Positions 7,013-18,100 of a stretch of 33,314 nt of DNA are shown one piece after another. Each line of letters opens with the position of its first letter. Position 1 is the stretch's first letter. The notes under the pieces were generated by a model. That model was given only the letters and a program-made list of their open reading frames with translations, did not search any database and had not been told where the DNA came from. This stretch comes from Chloroflexota bacterium (GTDB taxonomy: Bacteria > Chloroflexota > Anaerolineae > 4572-78): NCBI GenBank assembly GCA_011192195.1, contig DUEH01000007.1:1-33314 (forward strand). The letters run 5' to 3'. A program made the translations under genes and the position numbers.

Positions 7013-9802
7013 CTACTCCTCGATCGCCTCCAGTAGTTTATTCAAATCTGCTTCCAGCGCGTCCAGTTCTGCGCCGTATTTGGCCCAGTCGCCAGAGCGA
7101 GAGGCTTCTTGCGCAGCCTCGTAATGCGCCGAAGCGGATTCTGCCAGTTGGCGCACGCTTTGGTCTACTGCGGGGGCGTCAGATGCAGCGTCTTTCGACT
7201 CTGCGTCAGCGGGCGCGGCGATTTCATCCAGCACGGACGGACGCATACCGCCAATCAATTCTATCAGCCCTTCGGCCAGCGTATCGGCCATAATGACCTG
7301 ATCGCCGCTGGCAACAATAACGCGCTTTAACTCCGGGATGCGTCCCGATTCTGCCTGCAAATAGATGGGTTCCACATACAGCAGCGATTTCCCCAAAGGC
7401 AGCACCAGCAAATTCCCCCTAATGACGCCTGAACCACCCTGATCCCACAGCGAAAACTGGGCCGAAATCTCCGGGTCCTGGTCAATTCGGGCTTCAATTT
7501 GCAGCGGGCCAAAGACCAATTCTTGCTTGGGATAGCGATAAAGTACCAACTCGCCGTAATGTTCGCCATCGGAACGAGCCGCCAACCAGGCCACCAGATT
7601 GTCTTTATTATGCGGCGTCAAAGGCTGAAAGAGAATGTACTCTTCATCCTGTCCGCCGGGCAGACGGGCGATGATGTAATACGGTTCTACCGGCTGCATA
7701 TTGCCGGAAAAAGTCTCGTTGGGAATGGCCCACAGGTCTTCTTTGTTATAAAAAACGTTGGCGTCCTTCATGTGATAGGTCAGATACAAATCAGCCTGAA
7801 TGGCAAACAGGTCTTCCGGGTAGCGAATATGCTTTTTCAGCGTTTCCGGCATCTGCTCTGCGGGAAGAAAAATTCCGGGGAAGATGCGGGCGTAAGTTTG
7901 CGCCAGCGGGTCGGCGGGGTCAAAAAGGTAAAACGTCACCGAACCGCTATAAGGATCAATCACCACCTTGACCGAGTTACGAATGTAGTTAAATTGATTG
8001 CCTACGCGCTCTGAATAGGGGTACAGGCTAGACGTGGTATAAGCGTCCAGTATCCAGTACAAGCGAGCATCGTCGCCGACGACAATGTAGGGATCATGGT
8101 CATAATGCAAGAAAGGCGCAATCTCACGGGCGCGCTCCCTGATTTGCCGGTACAGAAGAATTTTACTCTGCGGGGCAATGTCGCGGCTAAGGATAATGTT
8201 GCTATCGCCCAGACGCAGGGCAAAGGCGATTTTCTTCAGATAGCTATTCAGCGTTACGCCGCCCTCGCCTTCATAGTGGGCGTAAATAGTTTTATCCCCT
8301 TCACCCGGATAATCGAACTCTTTTTCGCGGGTGTTCACAAAGACATAATCGCTGGCGTTTTCGCCAAAATAAATCTCCGGACGCTCGATGGGCATTGAAA
8401 TGCTTGACTTGGGCGGCAGGTCTTTGATCCAGAAATTGGGCAAGCCGTCTTCCGTCACTTCATTGACGGGATTCATCACCACGCCGTAGCCGTGCGTAAA
8501 TTGCAATTTCTGGTTGATCCAGGTGGGCGACTGCAATTGTCCCTTGTCCAACTCTCGCGCCGATATGGCTACTTGCCGGTACTGATCATCGACCATATAG
8601 CGGTCCAGGTCTACATCGTTAAAGGTGTAGTAAAGCCGCAAGGTTTGCAACTGTCTGAAGGTTTGCAACAGCGGGCGATAATCCCACAGCCGAACATTGG
8701 ATAAGGTGTCTACATTACCTTCCAGATCGGCGGCAGTAAGCGGCGTGAAGGTATCAAAATCCCATTCTCTCACATCTTGCAAGCCATAAGCCTGATTGGT
8801 GTACTCGATGTTGTAATCAATGTAGGCCGATTCGCGGTTCAGTTCATTGGGTTCCACCACAAAACGCTGCACCACGCCGGGAACAATGCCGCGCGCTATA
8901 AAACCGCCAATCAACCAGATAAAAATAGCCAGCAAGGGCAACGTGCTGCGCTGCATAAAAATGTTCAATATCAGCAAAACCGCCGATAACGCAGCCAGCC
9001 CCATCAAAATACGCAGGCCGGGCAGCAGTACATTGATATCGGTATAACTGGCGCCAAAAACTACGCCGCGCTCGCTGTACATCAGGTCAAAGGCATCGAG
9101 CCAGTATCCCCAGGCAAAAGCCAGGAAAATCAGCGCGCCTAAAATGGAAAGGTGTAGCTGCACGTGCGATAAAATCACCACGCGCCCTTCTTCCAGATTA
9201 TTACGCTGTTCCAGCAAATAAATTCCGGCAGCGCCAAAAAGAGACAGGAAAAGCACCAGCACCGTCCAGCCCTGCACAAAGCGCATCAAGGGTAAACTAA
9301 AAACGTAGAAGCTAATATCCTGCCCAAAAATGGGGTCGCTGATGCCAAAACTGACGCGATTGAAAAATTGCAGCACCGTTAACCAATTGGCCGATGCCGC
9401 CACGCCCACCAACCAGGCCAACATCAGCGCCACGCCCCACGTTACCTGCCCCACTACGCGCTGAGCCACCAGGGCTTCATCGCTAAAAAACAAGGTATTT
9501 CGCTTCACCAGCCAGCGGGCTATGTAGGTGTTGAGCAAAAAGAACAGGGCAAAGCTAAGGGCCACCGCCAGAAAAATGACCACTCTGGCCATCAATGAGG
9601 TGCTAAAGACCTGCACAAACCCCACCGCTTGAAACCACAGCCAGTCTGTGTAAAGCGTAATGCCGCTATTGAAGAGCCAAAAAATCGACAGGGCAATAGC
9701 GCCAATCAACCACAATCTGATGGATATTTTAGGCATTTGAATTTGCGGCGGCGTGGGCATACTTGGCCCGCCTTCGCCGTTACTGCTTGAACCGTAGTTC
9801 AT
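7013..9802 (-). CDS. UPF0182 family membrane protein
   Basis: Seven N-terminal TM segments then a large soluble domain ('VEPNELNRESAYIDYNIEYTNQAYGLQDV', 'PEIYFGENASDYVFVNT', 'PYIVVGDDARLYWILDAYTTSSLYPYSE'). Own SD plus start on the minus strand (ACGGAGTAATCTTATG) at 9802, although the ORF is open upstream into the NRPS. Confidence 0.9.
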   Translation of the reverse strand: MNYGSSSNGEGGPSMPTPPQIQMPKISIRLWLIGAIALSIFWLFNSGITLYTDWLWFQAVGFVQVFSTSLMARVVIFLAVALSFALFFLLNTYIARWLVKRNTLFFSDEALVAQRVVGQVTWGVALMLAWLVGVAASANWLTVLQFFNRVSFGISDPIFGQDISFYVFSLPLMRFVQGWTVLVLFLSLFGAAGIYLLEQRNNLEEGRVVILSHVQLHLSILGALIFLAFAWGYWLDAFDLMYSERGVVFGASYTDINVLLPGLRILMGLAALSAVLLILNIFMQRSTLPLLAIFIWLIGGFIARGIVPGVVQRFVVEPNELNRESAYIDYNIEYTNQAYGLQDVREWDFDTFTPLTAADLEGNVDTLSNVRLWDYRPLLQTFRQLQTLRLYYTFNDVDLDRYMVDDQYRQVAISARELDKGQLQSPTWINQKLQFTHGYGVVMNPVNEVTEDGLPNFWIKDLPPKSSISMPIERPEIYFGENASDYVFVNTREKEFDYPGEGDKTIYAHYEGEGGVTLNSYLKKIAFALRLGDSNIILSRDIAPQSKILLYRQIRERAREIAPFLHYDHDPYIVVGDDARLYWILDAYTTSSLYPYSERVGNQFNYIRNSVKVVIDPYSGSVTFYLFDPADPLAQTYARIFPGIFLPAEQMPETLKKHIRYPEDLFAIQADLYLTYHMKDANVFYNKEDLWAIPNETFSGNMQPVEPYYIIARLPGGQDEEYILFQPLTPHNKDNLVAWLAARSDGEHYGELVLYRYPKQELVFGPLQIEARIDQDPEISAQFSLWDQGGSGVIRGNLLVLPLGKSLLYVEPIYLQAESGRIPELKRVIVASGDQVIMADTLAEGLIELIGGMRPSVLDEIAAPADAESKDAASDAPAVDQSVRQLAESASAHYEAAQEASRSGDWAKYGAELDALEADLNKLLEAIEE

Positions 9803-9873
9803 AAGATTACTCCGTTTTGAATGGGTTTTTGGTTTTTTTGTTTCGAGTTTCTTGTTTTGAGATTCAGTTTTAG

Positions 9874-9921
<48 letters not shown>

Positions 9922-9942
9922 TTTCATCTTTTTCTGCTCTCA

Positions 9943-9997
9943 GCGGGTCCGCGACCCGCGTCTTGGACGCGAGGGTACGCCGGTTCGCGGAGCCGGC
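9943..9997. repeat. Cluster of three adjacent stem-loops (REP-like)
   Basis: GCGGGTC-CGC-GACCCGC (9943-9959), CGCGTC-TTG-GACGCG (9957-9971), GCCGGTTCGCGGAGCCGGC (9979-9997). Confidence 0.75.
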
Positions 9998-9999
9998 TT

Positions 10000-12900
10000 G
10001 AACCTGGGGAGAAACTAAACCGGCATTATACTGTCGCCATCCCGAATCTGTTTGCGCGAAACGTAAACGCAGGGCGTCGTGGTGGTTTAGCATAAGCTGC
10101 AAACTCTCTTCCAACAGGGCAGGCTCAAGAGGCTGCTGCAAGTTCAGAAGTAAAGGCATATTCCAGTGACGGGGCTGGGGCAAATCTTGCTCAAAGAACC
10201 AGCGCTGGATTGGCGTGAGGGGAAGCGGCCCCGTCACTGCGCCCTGTTCAGCCTGAACTTCCCGCGCCACACCGACAACCTTCGCCAGTTCAGCAATGGT
10301 TTGATGCTGGAAAAACTGTTTAGGCGTCAATCGCAATCCGGCCTGATTAGCCCTGGCAATGACCTGAATGCTCAAGATGGAATCGCCGCCTAACTCAAAG
10401 AAGTTGTCATTTCGCCCAACCCGCTCAATGCCCAGAACCTTTGCCCAAACGCTTGCCAAAGTTTCTTCGGCCTGATTTTGCGGCGGCGCAAAGGTCTCTT
10501 TCTGCTCGCTGCGGCGCTGATGGGGCGACGGCAATTGTCGGCGGTCAATTTTGCCGTTGGCGGTCAAAGGGAACGCATCCAGTACCACAAAAGCCGCCGG
10601 AAGCATATAGTCAGGCAAACGGCTCTTGAGATAATCGCGCAGTTCAACAATCAAGTCTTTAATAATTGATAATTCATAATTGCTAATTGCTAATTGTTCA
10701 GCCGGAACCACATAAGCCGCCAAGCGCTTTTGCCCCGGCCCTCCCGATCTATCCTGCCAAGCAATAACCGCCGCCTCACCCACCGCCGGATGCCGGGTCA
10801 GCGTCGCCTCTATCTCCCCCAACTCCACCCGGAAACCGCGAATTTTCACCTGATCGTCGGCCCGGCCCAGAAATTCAATGTTGCCATCGGGAAGGTAGCG
10901 GGCCAAGTCGCCGGTCTTGTAAAGATGCAGGGGAGCAGGGGAGCGGGGGGGCGGGGGAGCGGGGGAGAAAGTGAGTTCTTTCACTTTCCCACTTTCCCAC
11001 CTGTTCACCTGCTCACCTGCTTGAATAAACGATTCTGTCGTCAGCTCAGGGCGATTAAGATAACCCCGACTCACGCCTGCGCCGGCGATGTAGAGTTCGC
11101 CGGGGACGCCGATGGGGACGGGCTGGAGAGTTGCATCCAGCAGATAAACCTGAACGTTTGGCAGAGGACGCCCAATGGGGATGGTGGCGGAATGAGAAGA
11201 TGATTTATCCGCTTCAACGCGGTAGGTCGTCGCGCCGATGGTCGTTTCGGTGGGGCCGTAGTGGTTGAAGATAACACATTCCGGCGCAAGAGACTGCACC
11301 CTGTCTACCAGATCCCAGGTAGAAGCTTCGCCGCCCAAAATCAAGCGCTTGCGAGGCAAGATGTGTTCGGGGCCGGCGGCGCTTAACAAGGCGGCCAGAT
11401 GAGAAGGGACAATTTTCAACACGTCAACGGGATGACGGCGAAAATAATCGCTCAAGGCATTAGGGTCGCCGGCCCGCTCCCGCGAGATAATGTGCAGCGT
11501 TCCGCCGGTACACAGCGCGGCAAAGATAGCCGTGTTGCCCAGATCGGCGGCAAAGGTGGAAACAAGGGCGTAACTCAAGCCATCGCGCAGATCAAAACGC
11601 TCCAAAATGCCGTACAGGTAATTGGTCAACTGCCGGTGTTCAACCATCACCCCTTTGGGCGCGCCGGTTGAACCGGAGGTGAAAAGAATGTAAGCCAATG
11701 GATTTTGGATTTTGGATTTTGGATTTACGATTGCTGGTTGACTTCCTCCACCGGCTAAAGCCTCGACTCCGCGCTGATTAATACCATCCAAATCGTAAAT
11801 CGTAAATCGTAAATCGTAAATCTCCAGGATGGAGTTTCGGCGTTCTTCCGGCCAGTTGGGGTCAAGGGGCAAGTAGGCGCCGCCCGCTTTGAGAACGCCC
11901 AGCATCGCTACGATAAAATCGGCGGAGCGATGCAGGCTGATGGCGACGGGGGTTTCCGGTTCCACGCCCGGCAATTGCAGTCGCCGGGCCAGTTGCTCGG
12001 CCCGGCGATTCAGTTCTGCGTAGGTCAACTGCGTATCCTCGAACACAACAGCGACGGCGTTGGGGGTTTTGGCGGCCCACGCTTCAAAAAAATGATGGAT
12101 GAGCCGGTTCTGGGGGTAATCCCGCCCGGTGTTGTTCCAGGCGCTCAGGAGTTGATGGCGCTCCGATGCGGTCAGCAGCGACAGGGCTGAGACAGGCTGC
12201 GCCGGGTCGGCGACGACGCCTTCCAGCAGCGTTTGGAAATGTCCGGCCATCCGGGCGATGGTCTCCGCGTCAAAAAGGTCTGCGCTGTAAGTCAACGCGC
12301 CGGTCAGACCGTTTGGCGCGTCGGTCAGGGTCAGGGTCAGGTCAAATTTGGCCGTACCGCTGTCCGGGTCTTCAGCCGGAATTAAGGTCAATTCCGGCAG
12401 GGTTAGCGCCAGCATTGGATTGTTGCGCAGCGTGAACATCACCTGAAAAAGCGGCTGGCAGCTCAAATTGCGCTCAGGCTGCAATTCATCCACCAACTTT
12501 TCAAAAGGGAGTTCCTGGTGAGCGTAAGCGCCCAGAGCGGTTTCACGCACTTGAGCCAGAAGTTCCAAAAAAGCAGGGTCGCCCGACAGGTCTGTTCGCA
12601 AAACCAGCGTGTTGACAAAAAAACCAATCAGCCCCTCAATTTCGGCGCGGGTGCGGTTGGCAATGGGCGAAGCGACAATGATGTCCGTCTGTCCCGTGTA
12701 GCGATAGAGCAGCGCCTTGAAAGCCGTCAGCAAGGTCATAAACAGGGTGACGCCTTCCTGGCGGCTTAATTCTTTGAGCGCCCGGCTCAACGATTGGCTC
12801 AAACGTAACGGCTGCCGCGCCCCCCGAAAGCTTTGCGCCGGCGGACGCGGGCGGTCGGCGGGGAGGGAAAGGATGGGTAACTCGCCGCCAAGTTGCTTGC

Positions 12901-13705
12901 GCCAGTAGCTTAACTGCCTTTCCAGTCGCTCGCCGCGCAGCCAGTTTCGCTGCCAGCGGGCAAAATCGCTGTACTGGATGGGGAGCGGGGTCAGCGGCGA
13001 GGGCTTACCCGCTCGAAACGCCTGGTACAAAGCCGCCAGTTCCCGGATAAGAATTTCAATGGACCAGCCATCGCAGGCAATGTGGTGGATGACCAGCAGC
13101 AACTTGCGCCGCGTTTCGGACAGTCGCCAGAGAGAGACGCGCAACAGAGGCCCGCCAGCCAGATCAAAGGGGCGGCGAATCTCTTTGGCGATCAATCGCC
13201 CGGCTTCAGTTTCGCGCTCCGGCTCCGGCAAATGGCGCAGGTCAATCGGCGAAAGGCGGACAGTCAATTCAGGGGCAATTACCTGAATTGCTTCCCCATT
13301 CACCGAAGCAAACGAGGCGCGTAACACTTCGTGGCGGCGAATGATTTCGTTGAGGGCGCGTTCCAGAGCGGGAATATCCAGGCTTCCATCCAGATCAAAA
13401 ATAGCCGGGACGTTGTAGAGCGCGCTGCCCGATTCCAGTTGGTCCAAAAACCAAATTCGCTGTTGGGCAAAGGAGAGGGGGAGCGGGCCATCGCGTGAAA
13501 GGGGGGTAATGAGGGGGGCGTCAACAAGGGCGGCGGTCCTGGCCTCTTGCAAAAACCGAATGATGTCTGTTTTGCGGCGAGTCACTTCGGCCCGCAAGTC
13601 CGGCGTCAAGGCGTCAGGCGGCGCGCTATAACGCAGGCGCTCGCCTTCAAGCCAAAGTTTTATATCAAGTTGTCGAAGGCGGGAAAGAAAGTCGGTTGTA
13701 ATCAT
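10000..13705 (-). CDS. NRPS: TubC docking - C - A (Asp-like code) - T - truncated E/C domain
   Basis: TubC-like N-terminus 'FLSRLRQLDIKLWLEGERLRYSAPPDALTPDLRAEVTRRKTDIIRFL'; C motif HHIACDGWS; A3 'YILFTSGSTGAPKG'; 'HYGPTETTIGATTY'; T 'FFELGGDSILSIQ'; then 'GPLPLTPIQRWFFEQDLPQPRHWNMPLLL...NHHDALRLRFAQTDSGWRQYNAG', where homology appears to end (~10015). The ORF does not stop here but continues to 7013. Confidence 0.88.
10664..10698. repeat. AATTGCT-type heptamer array (5 units) in A-domain loop
   Basis: aattgat aattcat aattgct aattgct aattgtt. Confidence 0.8.
10928..11020. repeat. Octamer inverted-arm element in A-domain loop
   Basis: gagcaggg gagcgggg gggcgggg gagcgggg gagaaagt gagttctt tcactttc ccactttc ccacctgt tcacctgc tcacctgc. 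Confidence 0.9.
11700..11825. repeat. Heptamer element with two words (GGATTTT and CGTAAAT) in A-domain loop
   Basis: GGATTTT x3 + GGATTTACGATT, a spacer, then CGTAAAT x4. Confidence 0.9.
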
Positions 13706-14054
13706 TGGCCCAAATTCAAAAGCATAACGAATGGTAATTGAGCCGCGGCTTGATTAGTTTTTAACCGAACCGAAGTTTTCCCGGTCGACTCAAATTGCGT
13801 TGTTATATGGCGTTACAGGGCGCTCCATCTCTATCAGCACGATTTATCTTCGTTTGCCGCCTTCAAAATTGCCATCCACGCAATAATCTAACAAGTCTTT
13901 GCTTTTTCCGTCCTCTATAATTCCAGGCAATTTTCTCCTCTTTTTTCGGAATTGTCGAAATTCGTGAGGTTGGAGTTTTTTAACTTGTTTGGGTCTTTGA
14001 GGTTGGAAATCTCTGTTTTTTCGCTTGCTTTTTTCTTCGCTTTTTCTCTCTCCG

Positions 14055-14153
14055 CTATTCAGCTAACTTATCAATTTCTCCACTTCGACCTCGATAGTTA
14101 GCCTTCCAGCGTTTGGCTAACTTTTTGATTTCCTCATCACTTGGTTTTTTCAT
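14055..14153 (-). CDS. Possible small ORF (32 aa) MKKPSDEEIKKLAKRWKANYRGRSGEIDKLAE
   Basis: ATG to TAG on the minus strand in the intergenic region; AAGGA-like sequence upstream. Coding status unproven. Confidence 0.25.
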   Translation of the reverse strand: MKKPSDEEIKKLAKRWKANYRGRSGEIDKLAE

Positions 14154-14232
14154 AATTTTGTTGCATCCTTCATCTGTTGTTTGCCAGGTATGTTTTGAAG
14201 CACATTTTTCTTCCTGGCAACGTTGTTGCGCC

Positions 14233-14631
14233 TTACCAAATCGTATTGATATTCGACGCTTGAATCTTTCTATCCCGACTAATCAATGGAAGGTTGAAGT
14301 ATAGCGCAGTCGCGGCAATGATTCGGTCTGGCATATCGGGTATGGCTGATCGGGCTACGGTTTGAACTCGTAAGGCGATTTCTTCGGTGAGGGGGATAAG
14401 TTTGAGAACAGCTTGTCCCGTCAGCAATTCTTGCTTTAATTGCTGAAGAGCCGCTGGCGGGATACGCCGCTTCTCAGTCAGGTAGACGATCTCGACAATG
14501 CTGATAGCGGGAATGCCAACAGGGTCACTCCGAGTTACAGCATCATCAAAAATAGCCCGCGCAGTCGTTGAAAGACGTGGGTCATTGAGCAAATACCATA
14601 TAATAGCGTGGGTGTCGGCAATTGCCAGCAT
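14233..14631 (-). CDS. PIN-domain toxin (VapC-like)
   Basis: 'MLAIADTHAIIWYLLNDPRLS...AISIVEIVYLTEKRRI...IPDMPDRIIAATALYFNLPLISRDRKI': conserved acidic PIN residues. Confidence 0.88.
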   Translation of the reverse strand: MLAIADTHAIIWYLLNDPRLSTTARAIFDDAVTRSDPVGIPAISIVEIVYLTEKRRIPPAALQQLKQELLTGQAVLKLIPLTEEIALRVQTVARSAIPDMPDRIIAATALYFNLPLISRDRKIQASNINTIW

Positions 14632-14984
14632 CAGAAGCTTCGCTCGCCAAAATTACCCCACATCTCCCGACGCGCCTCGGTAATATCTTCCTCGCTTATG
14701 GTAAAACCTTGCCACAAGCCAAGTAGAGAGTGGAGCGGCTGTGGTTGAGTTGCTTCGTATGCTTCGGGTGATAATGGCAATTGAGGTTGGCTGGATTTAT
14801 AAACAGCCTCACGTAATAGTTGAAAGGCTTCGTCTATTAGTTTGAGCTTTTCAGAAGGCTGCGCTAATAGATTTTTGAAGATAACTTTGACCAGTTCCAT
14901 CTGCTCACGCGGCGATAGGTTTTGGGTAAAATCAATGGATTGTTGCAGTTGTTTGCTCATATTCCATCCTCCTCGTTTAGTCAT
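14631..14984 (-). CDS. Putative antitoxin partner of the PIN toxin
   Basis: 117 aa, directly upstream and overlapping the toxin start at 14631. Confidence 0.6.
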   Translation of the reverse strand: MTKRGGWNMSKQLQQSIDFTQNLSPREQMELVKVIFKNLLAQPSEKLKLIDEAFQLLREAVYKSSQPQLPLSPEAYEATQPQPLHSLLGLWQGFTISEEDITEARREMWGNFGERSF

Positions 14985-15015
14985 CAGACTTTATTGGAAA
15001 TAAGACAGTTATGCC

Positions 15016-15108
15016 AAAGACAAAAATATTTCACCGCGAAGACGCCAGGTACGCAAAGTTTTTTTGTCTTTTCCTTTAAATTCTTGGCAATCTTTGCATC
15101 TTCGCGGT
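15016..15108. repeat. Interleaved inverted-repeat element
   Basis: AAAGACAAAAA (15016-15026) pairs with TTTTTGTCTTT (15061-15071); ACCGCGAAGA (15033-15042) pairs with TCTTCGCGGT (15099-15108). Confidence 0.65.
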
Positions 15109-15190
15109 TCATTTTTAGCCATCTCGCTATTTCCGATAATGTCTCTAATGAAAGTATACAACTGCCGATTGAACTTGCAAATTCAACAGA

Positions 15191-18100
15191 TCACAACTCT
15201 CCTTCTTCACGAAGTTCCCCGTTTGAAGATGTGGCCTCAGTTCGTCCATAAGCTGCCCAACGAACAGTCTCTATGTATTCAGCCAGCCCGGCGACAGTTG
15301 GCGCGCTGAAAAGGCGACGCAGGGGCAATTCTACCTGAAAGGCGTCTCGCAGGCGAGAGATGAGCTGCGTTGCCAGCAGGGAATGTCCCCCCAACTCAAA
15401 GAAGTCATCGTGAATGCCCACCTGCTCCACGCCCAACACGGCGGCCCATATTTCGGCCAGATTCGCCTCTGTTGGGGTGCGGGGAGTCGCAAATTCCTGA
15501 GACAATCCCGCCCGCGATGAGTCGGGCGCGGGCAAGGCGCGGCGATCCACTTTATTGCTGGCTGTCAGCGGAAATGCGTCCAGAAAGACAAAGGCAGCCG
15601 GAATCATATAATCCGGCAAACGCGCAACTAAAAACTCACGCAGAACACTAATGACCGCCGACCGCTGACCGCTGACCGCCAAGCCAACGATGTAAGCAAC
15701 CAACCGCTTATCTCCCGGTCTGTCCTCCCGAAGCGCGACCACCGCCTCACTCACCGCCGGATGCCGGGCTAACGCGGCTTCAATTTCGCCCAGTTCCACG
15801 CGAAAACCGCGAATCTTCACCTGATTATCGACCCGGCCCAGAAACTCAATACTGCCATCGGGGCGGTAGCGGGCAATGTCGCCGGTCTTGTAAAGATGCA
15901 GGTGGGCAGGTGAGCGGGTGGGCAGGTGTGTAGGTGAGATTTTTTCTCCCCTGCCCACCTGCTCCCCTGCCCACCTGCTCACCTGCTCACCTGCCCACTT
16001 GCTAAATCGCTCCGCCGTCAACTCCGGGCGATTGAGATACTCGCGGGCCAGGCTGAAGCCGCCAATATGAAGTTCGCCGGGGAAGCCGATGGGAACGGGC
16101 TGGAGAAAGCGGTCCAGCAGGTAGATTTGGGTATTGGCAATGGGGCGTCCGATGGGGGGCAGCGCCGGCCAAGTATCTGCCGGGCCGGTCAAAGTGTGGA
16201 CGGTGACAACGTGGCTTTCGGTGGGGCCGTAGTGGTTGTGCAGGGCGCAGTTGGGCAAGCGATTGAACAGTTCAACAATCGCCGGGGTGATTTGCAATTG
16301 CTCGCCGGCGGTAACAATATCGCGGAGGTTGGCGGGGAGGACATCGGCGCTGCGCGCGGCCTCTGCCAGTTGGTTGAGGGCCACAAAGGGGAGAAACAGG
16401 CGCTCTATGCGGCGCTCGGCTAAAAAACGCAGCAAAGCCATCGAGTCGCGGCGCGTCTCCTCCGGCAGTAAAACCAGCGTTCCCCCCGCCGCCCAGGTAG
16501 AAAACATCTCCTGAAAAGCCACGTCAAAACTCAACGAAGCAAATTGCAGCGTCCGCGCAGGGCGAGATAAAGGCGAATCTTGCAAGTGCCACTGGATCAA
16601 ATTCGCCAGGGAACGATGGGGCATCGCCACCCCTTTTGGCCGCCCCGTAGAGCCGGATGTGTAGAGAATGTAAACCAATGACGAATGACGAATGACGAAT
16701 GACGAATGACGAATTTTTTCTGCTTTCACAGAATCGTAGTTCGTAGTTCGTAATTCGTAGTTCGTAACTCGTAGTTCGTAATTCTCCTGTTGGGTCAACA
16801 ACGCATTAATTCCAGCATCTTCCCTCATAAAGGCCAGACGTTCTTCAGGGTAGCCTGGGTCAAGGGGAACGCAGACGCCGCCGGCCTTGAGAACGCCCAG
16901 CACGGCTACAGCCATTTCGATGGAGCGTTCCAGACAGATGCCCACCGGTATATCCGGCTCCACGCCCAGCGATTGCAACTGACGCGCCAGTTGCCCGGCC
17001 CGACGATTTAGTTCCGCGTAGGTCAGGGATTGGTCTTCAAAGGTCACGGCAATGGCTTCGGGAGCGCGGGCGGTTTGCGCCTCAAAGAGGTGATGGACAA
17101 GGATGTCGGCGGGGTAATCGCGTTGGGTATCGTTCCAGTCAAGCAGCAGTTGACGCTCTTCGGCGGGCGTCAGGATGGGAAGTTGGGACAAGGGCGCGTC
17201 CGGCTGCCGGATAGCCGCATCCAAAAAAATCTCAAAACGTTGTTTCAGTTGCGCCGCGTCATCAGGGGAAAAAACCCTTGGATCCAGCAGCCAACGACAG
17301 CTTTGGCCGTCACTTCGGCCAGACTCAGTGCAGGCTTGAGCAATACCAACGGTCAGGTACGCGCCGGGAGCCGAACGCAGGGACTCAAGGTCTTCAAGCA
17401 GTTCAACGGCAACCGGCAGGGTGAAACGCGCCGGATCGCTCCGCAGTTCAGGATAGCGGGCAATCAGGTCGAGCGGGTAGGTGTGGCGTTTTTTAAGAGC
17501 CGCAATTTCTTCTTGCAGAGAATCCAGAGGAGCAAGCGGGTCCAAAGTAATGCGCCAGGGGATGTATGGCGCAAAAAACGCTTCCAGTCCGGCGACAGTT
17601 TGACGCAATTCCGGATAGGTAAAGGCCAGGTCAAAGGTGTATTGGTCGTTGAGGCGGGCGAGGAAGGCGGCAATGAGCGAGTGAGCGGGTAGGCAGGTGG
17701 GCAGGTGAGCAAAGAAATCACACCTGCCCACCTGCCCGCCTGCCCACCCGCTCACCTGCTTTTCACTGAACGGGAGAACAAGGGGCTGAAGGTCAAGCAG
17801 CCGTTTGCGCCAAAAAGACTCGCGGGGAGCAAGTTGGGCGTTGATTTGGGTCAGGCGATGGGCCAGATCCGGCGAAAGTGCGGGCAGGAGGTCGCCGGGA
17901 CGAAGGTTGTAACGGCTTGTCAAGGCGTTTGAGGGGAGCGATTGGCCGTCGAGGGCGGTTATCCGGCGCAAAATCGCGTTCCGGTCAGCGGCGGCGACGG
18001 TCAGCGCGTTCGGAGCGATAGCGACGATTACGCCGGGCAGCGCTGAAGCGGGGGCATCAAGGACTTCAAGGCTGCCAACAGCCAATGTCTCATCACCAAG

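Noticed and set aside
10166-13741. Numerous + strand ORFs opposite the NRPS/UPF0182 gene
   Set aside because: Antisense to a clearly coding frame, low-complexity translations without recognisable domains; expected in GC-rich DNA.
17030-17692. 220-aa + strand ORF opposite the F-A-T NRPS
   Set aside because: Antisense shadow of the NRPS coding frame, no domain signature.
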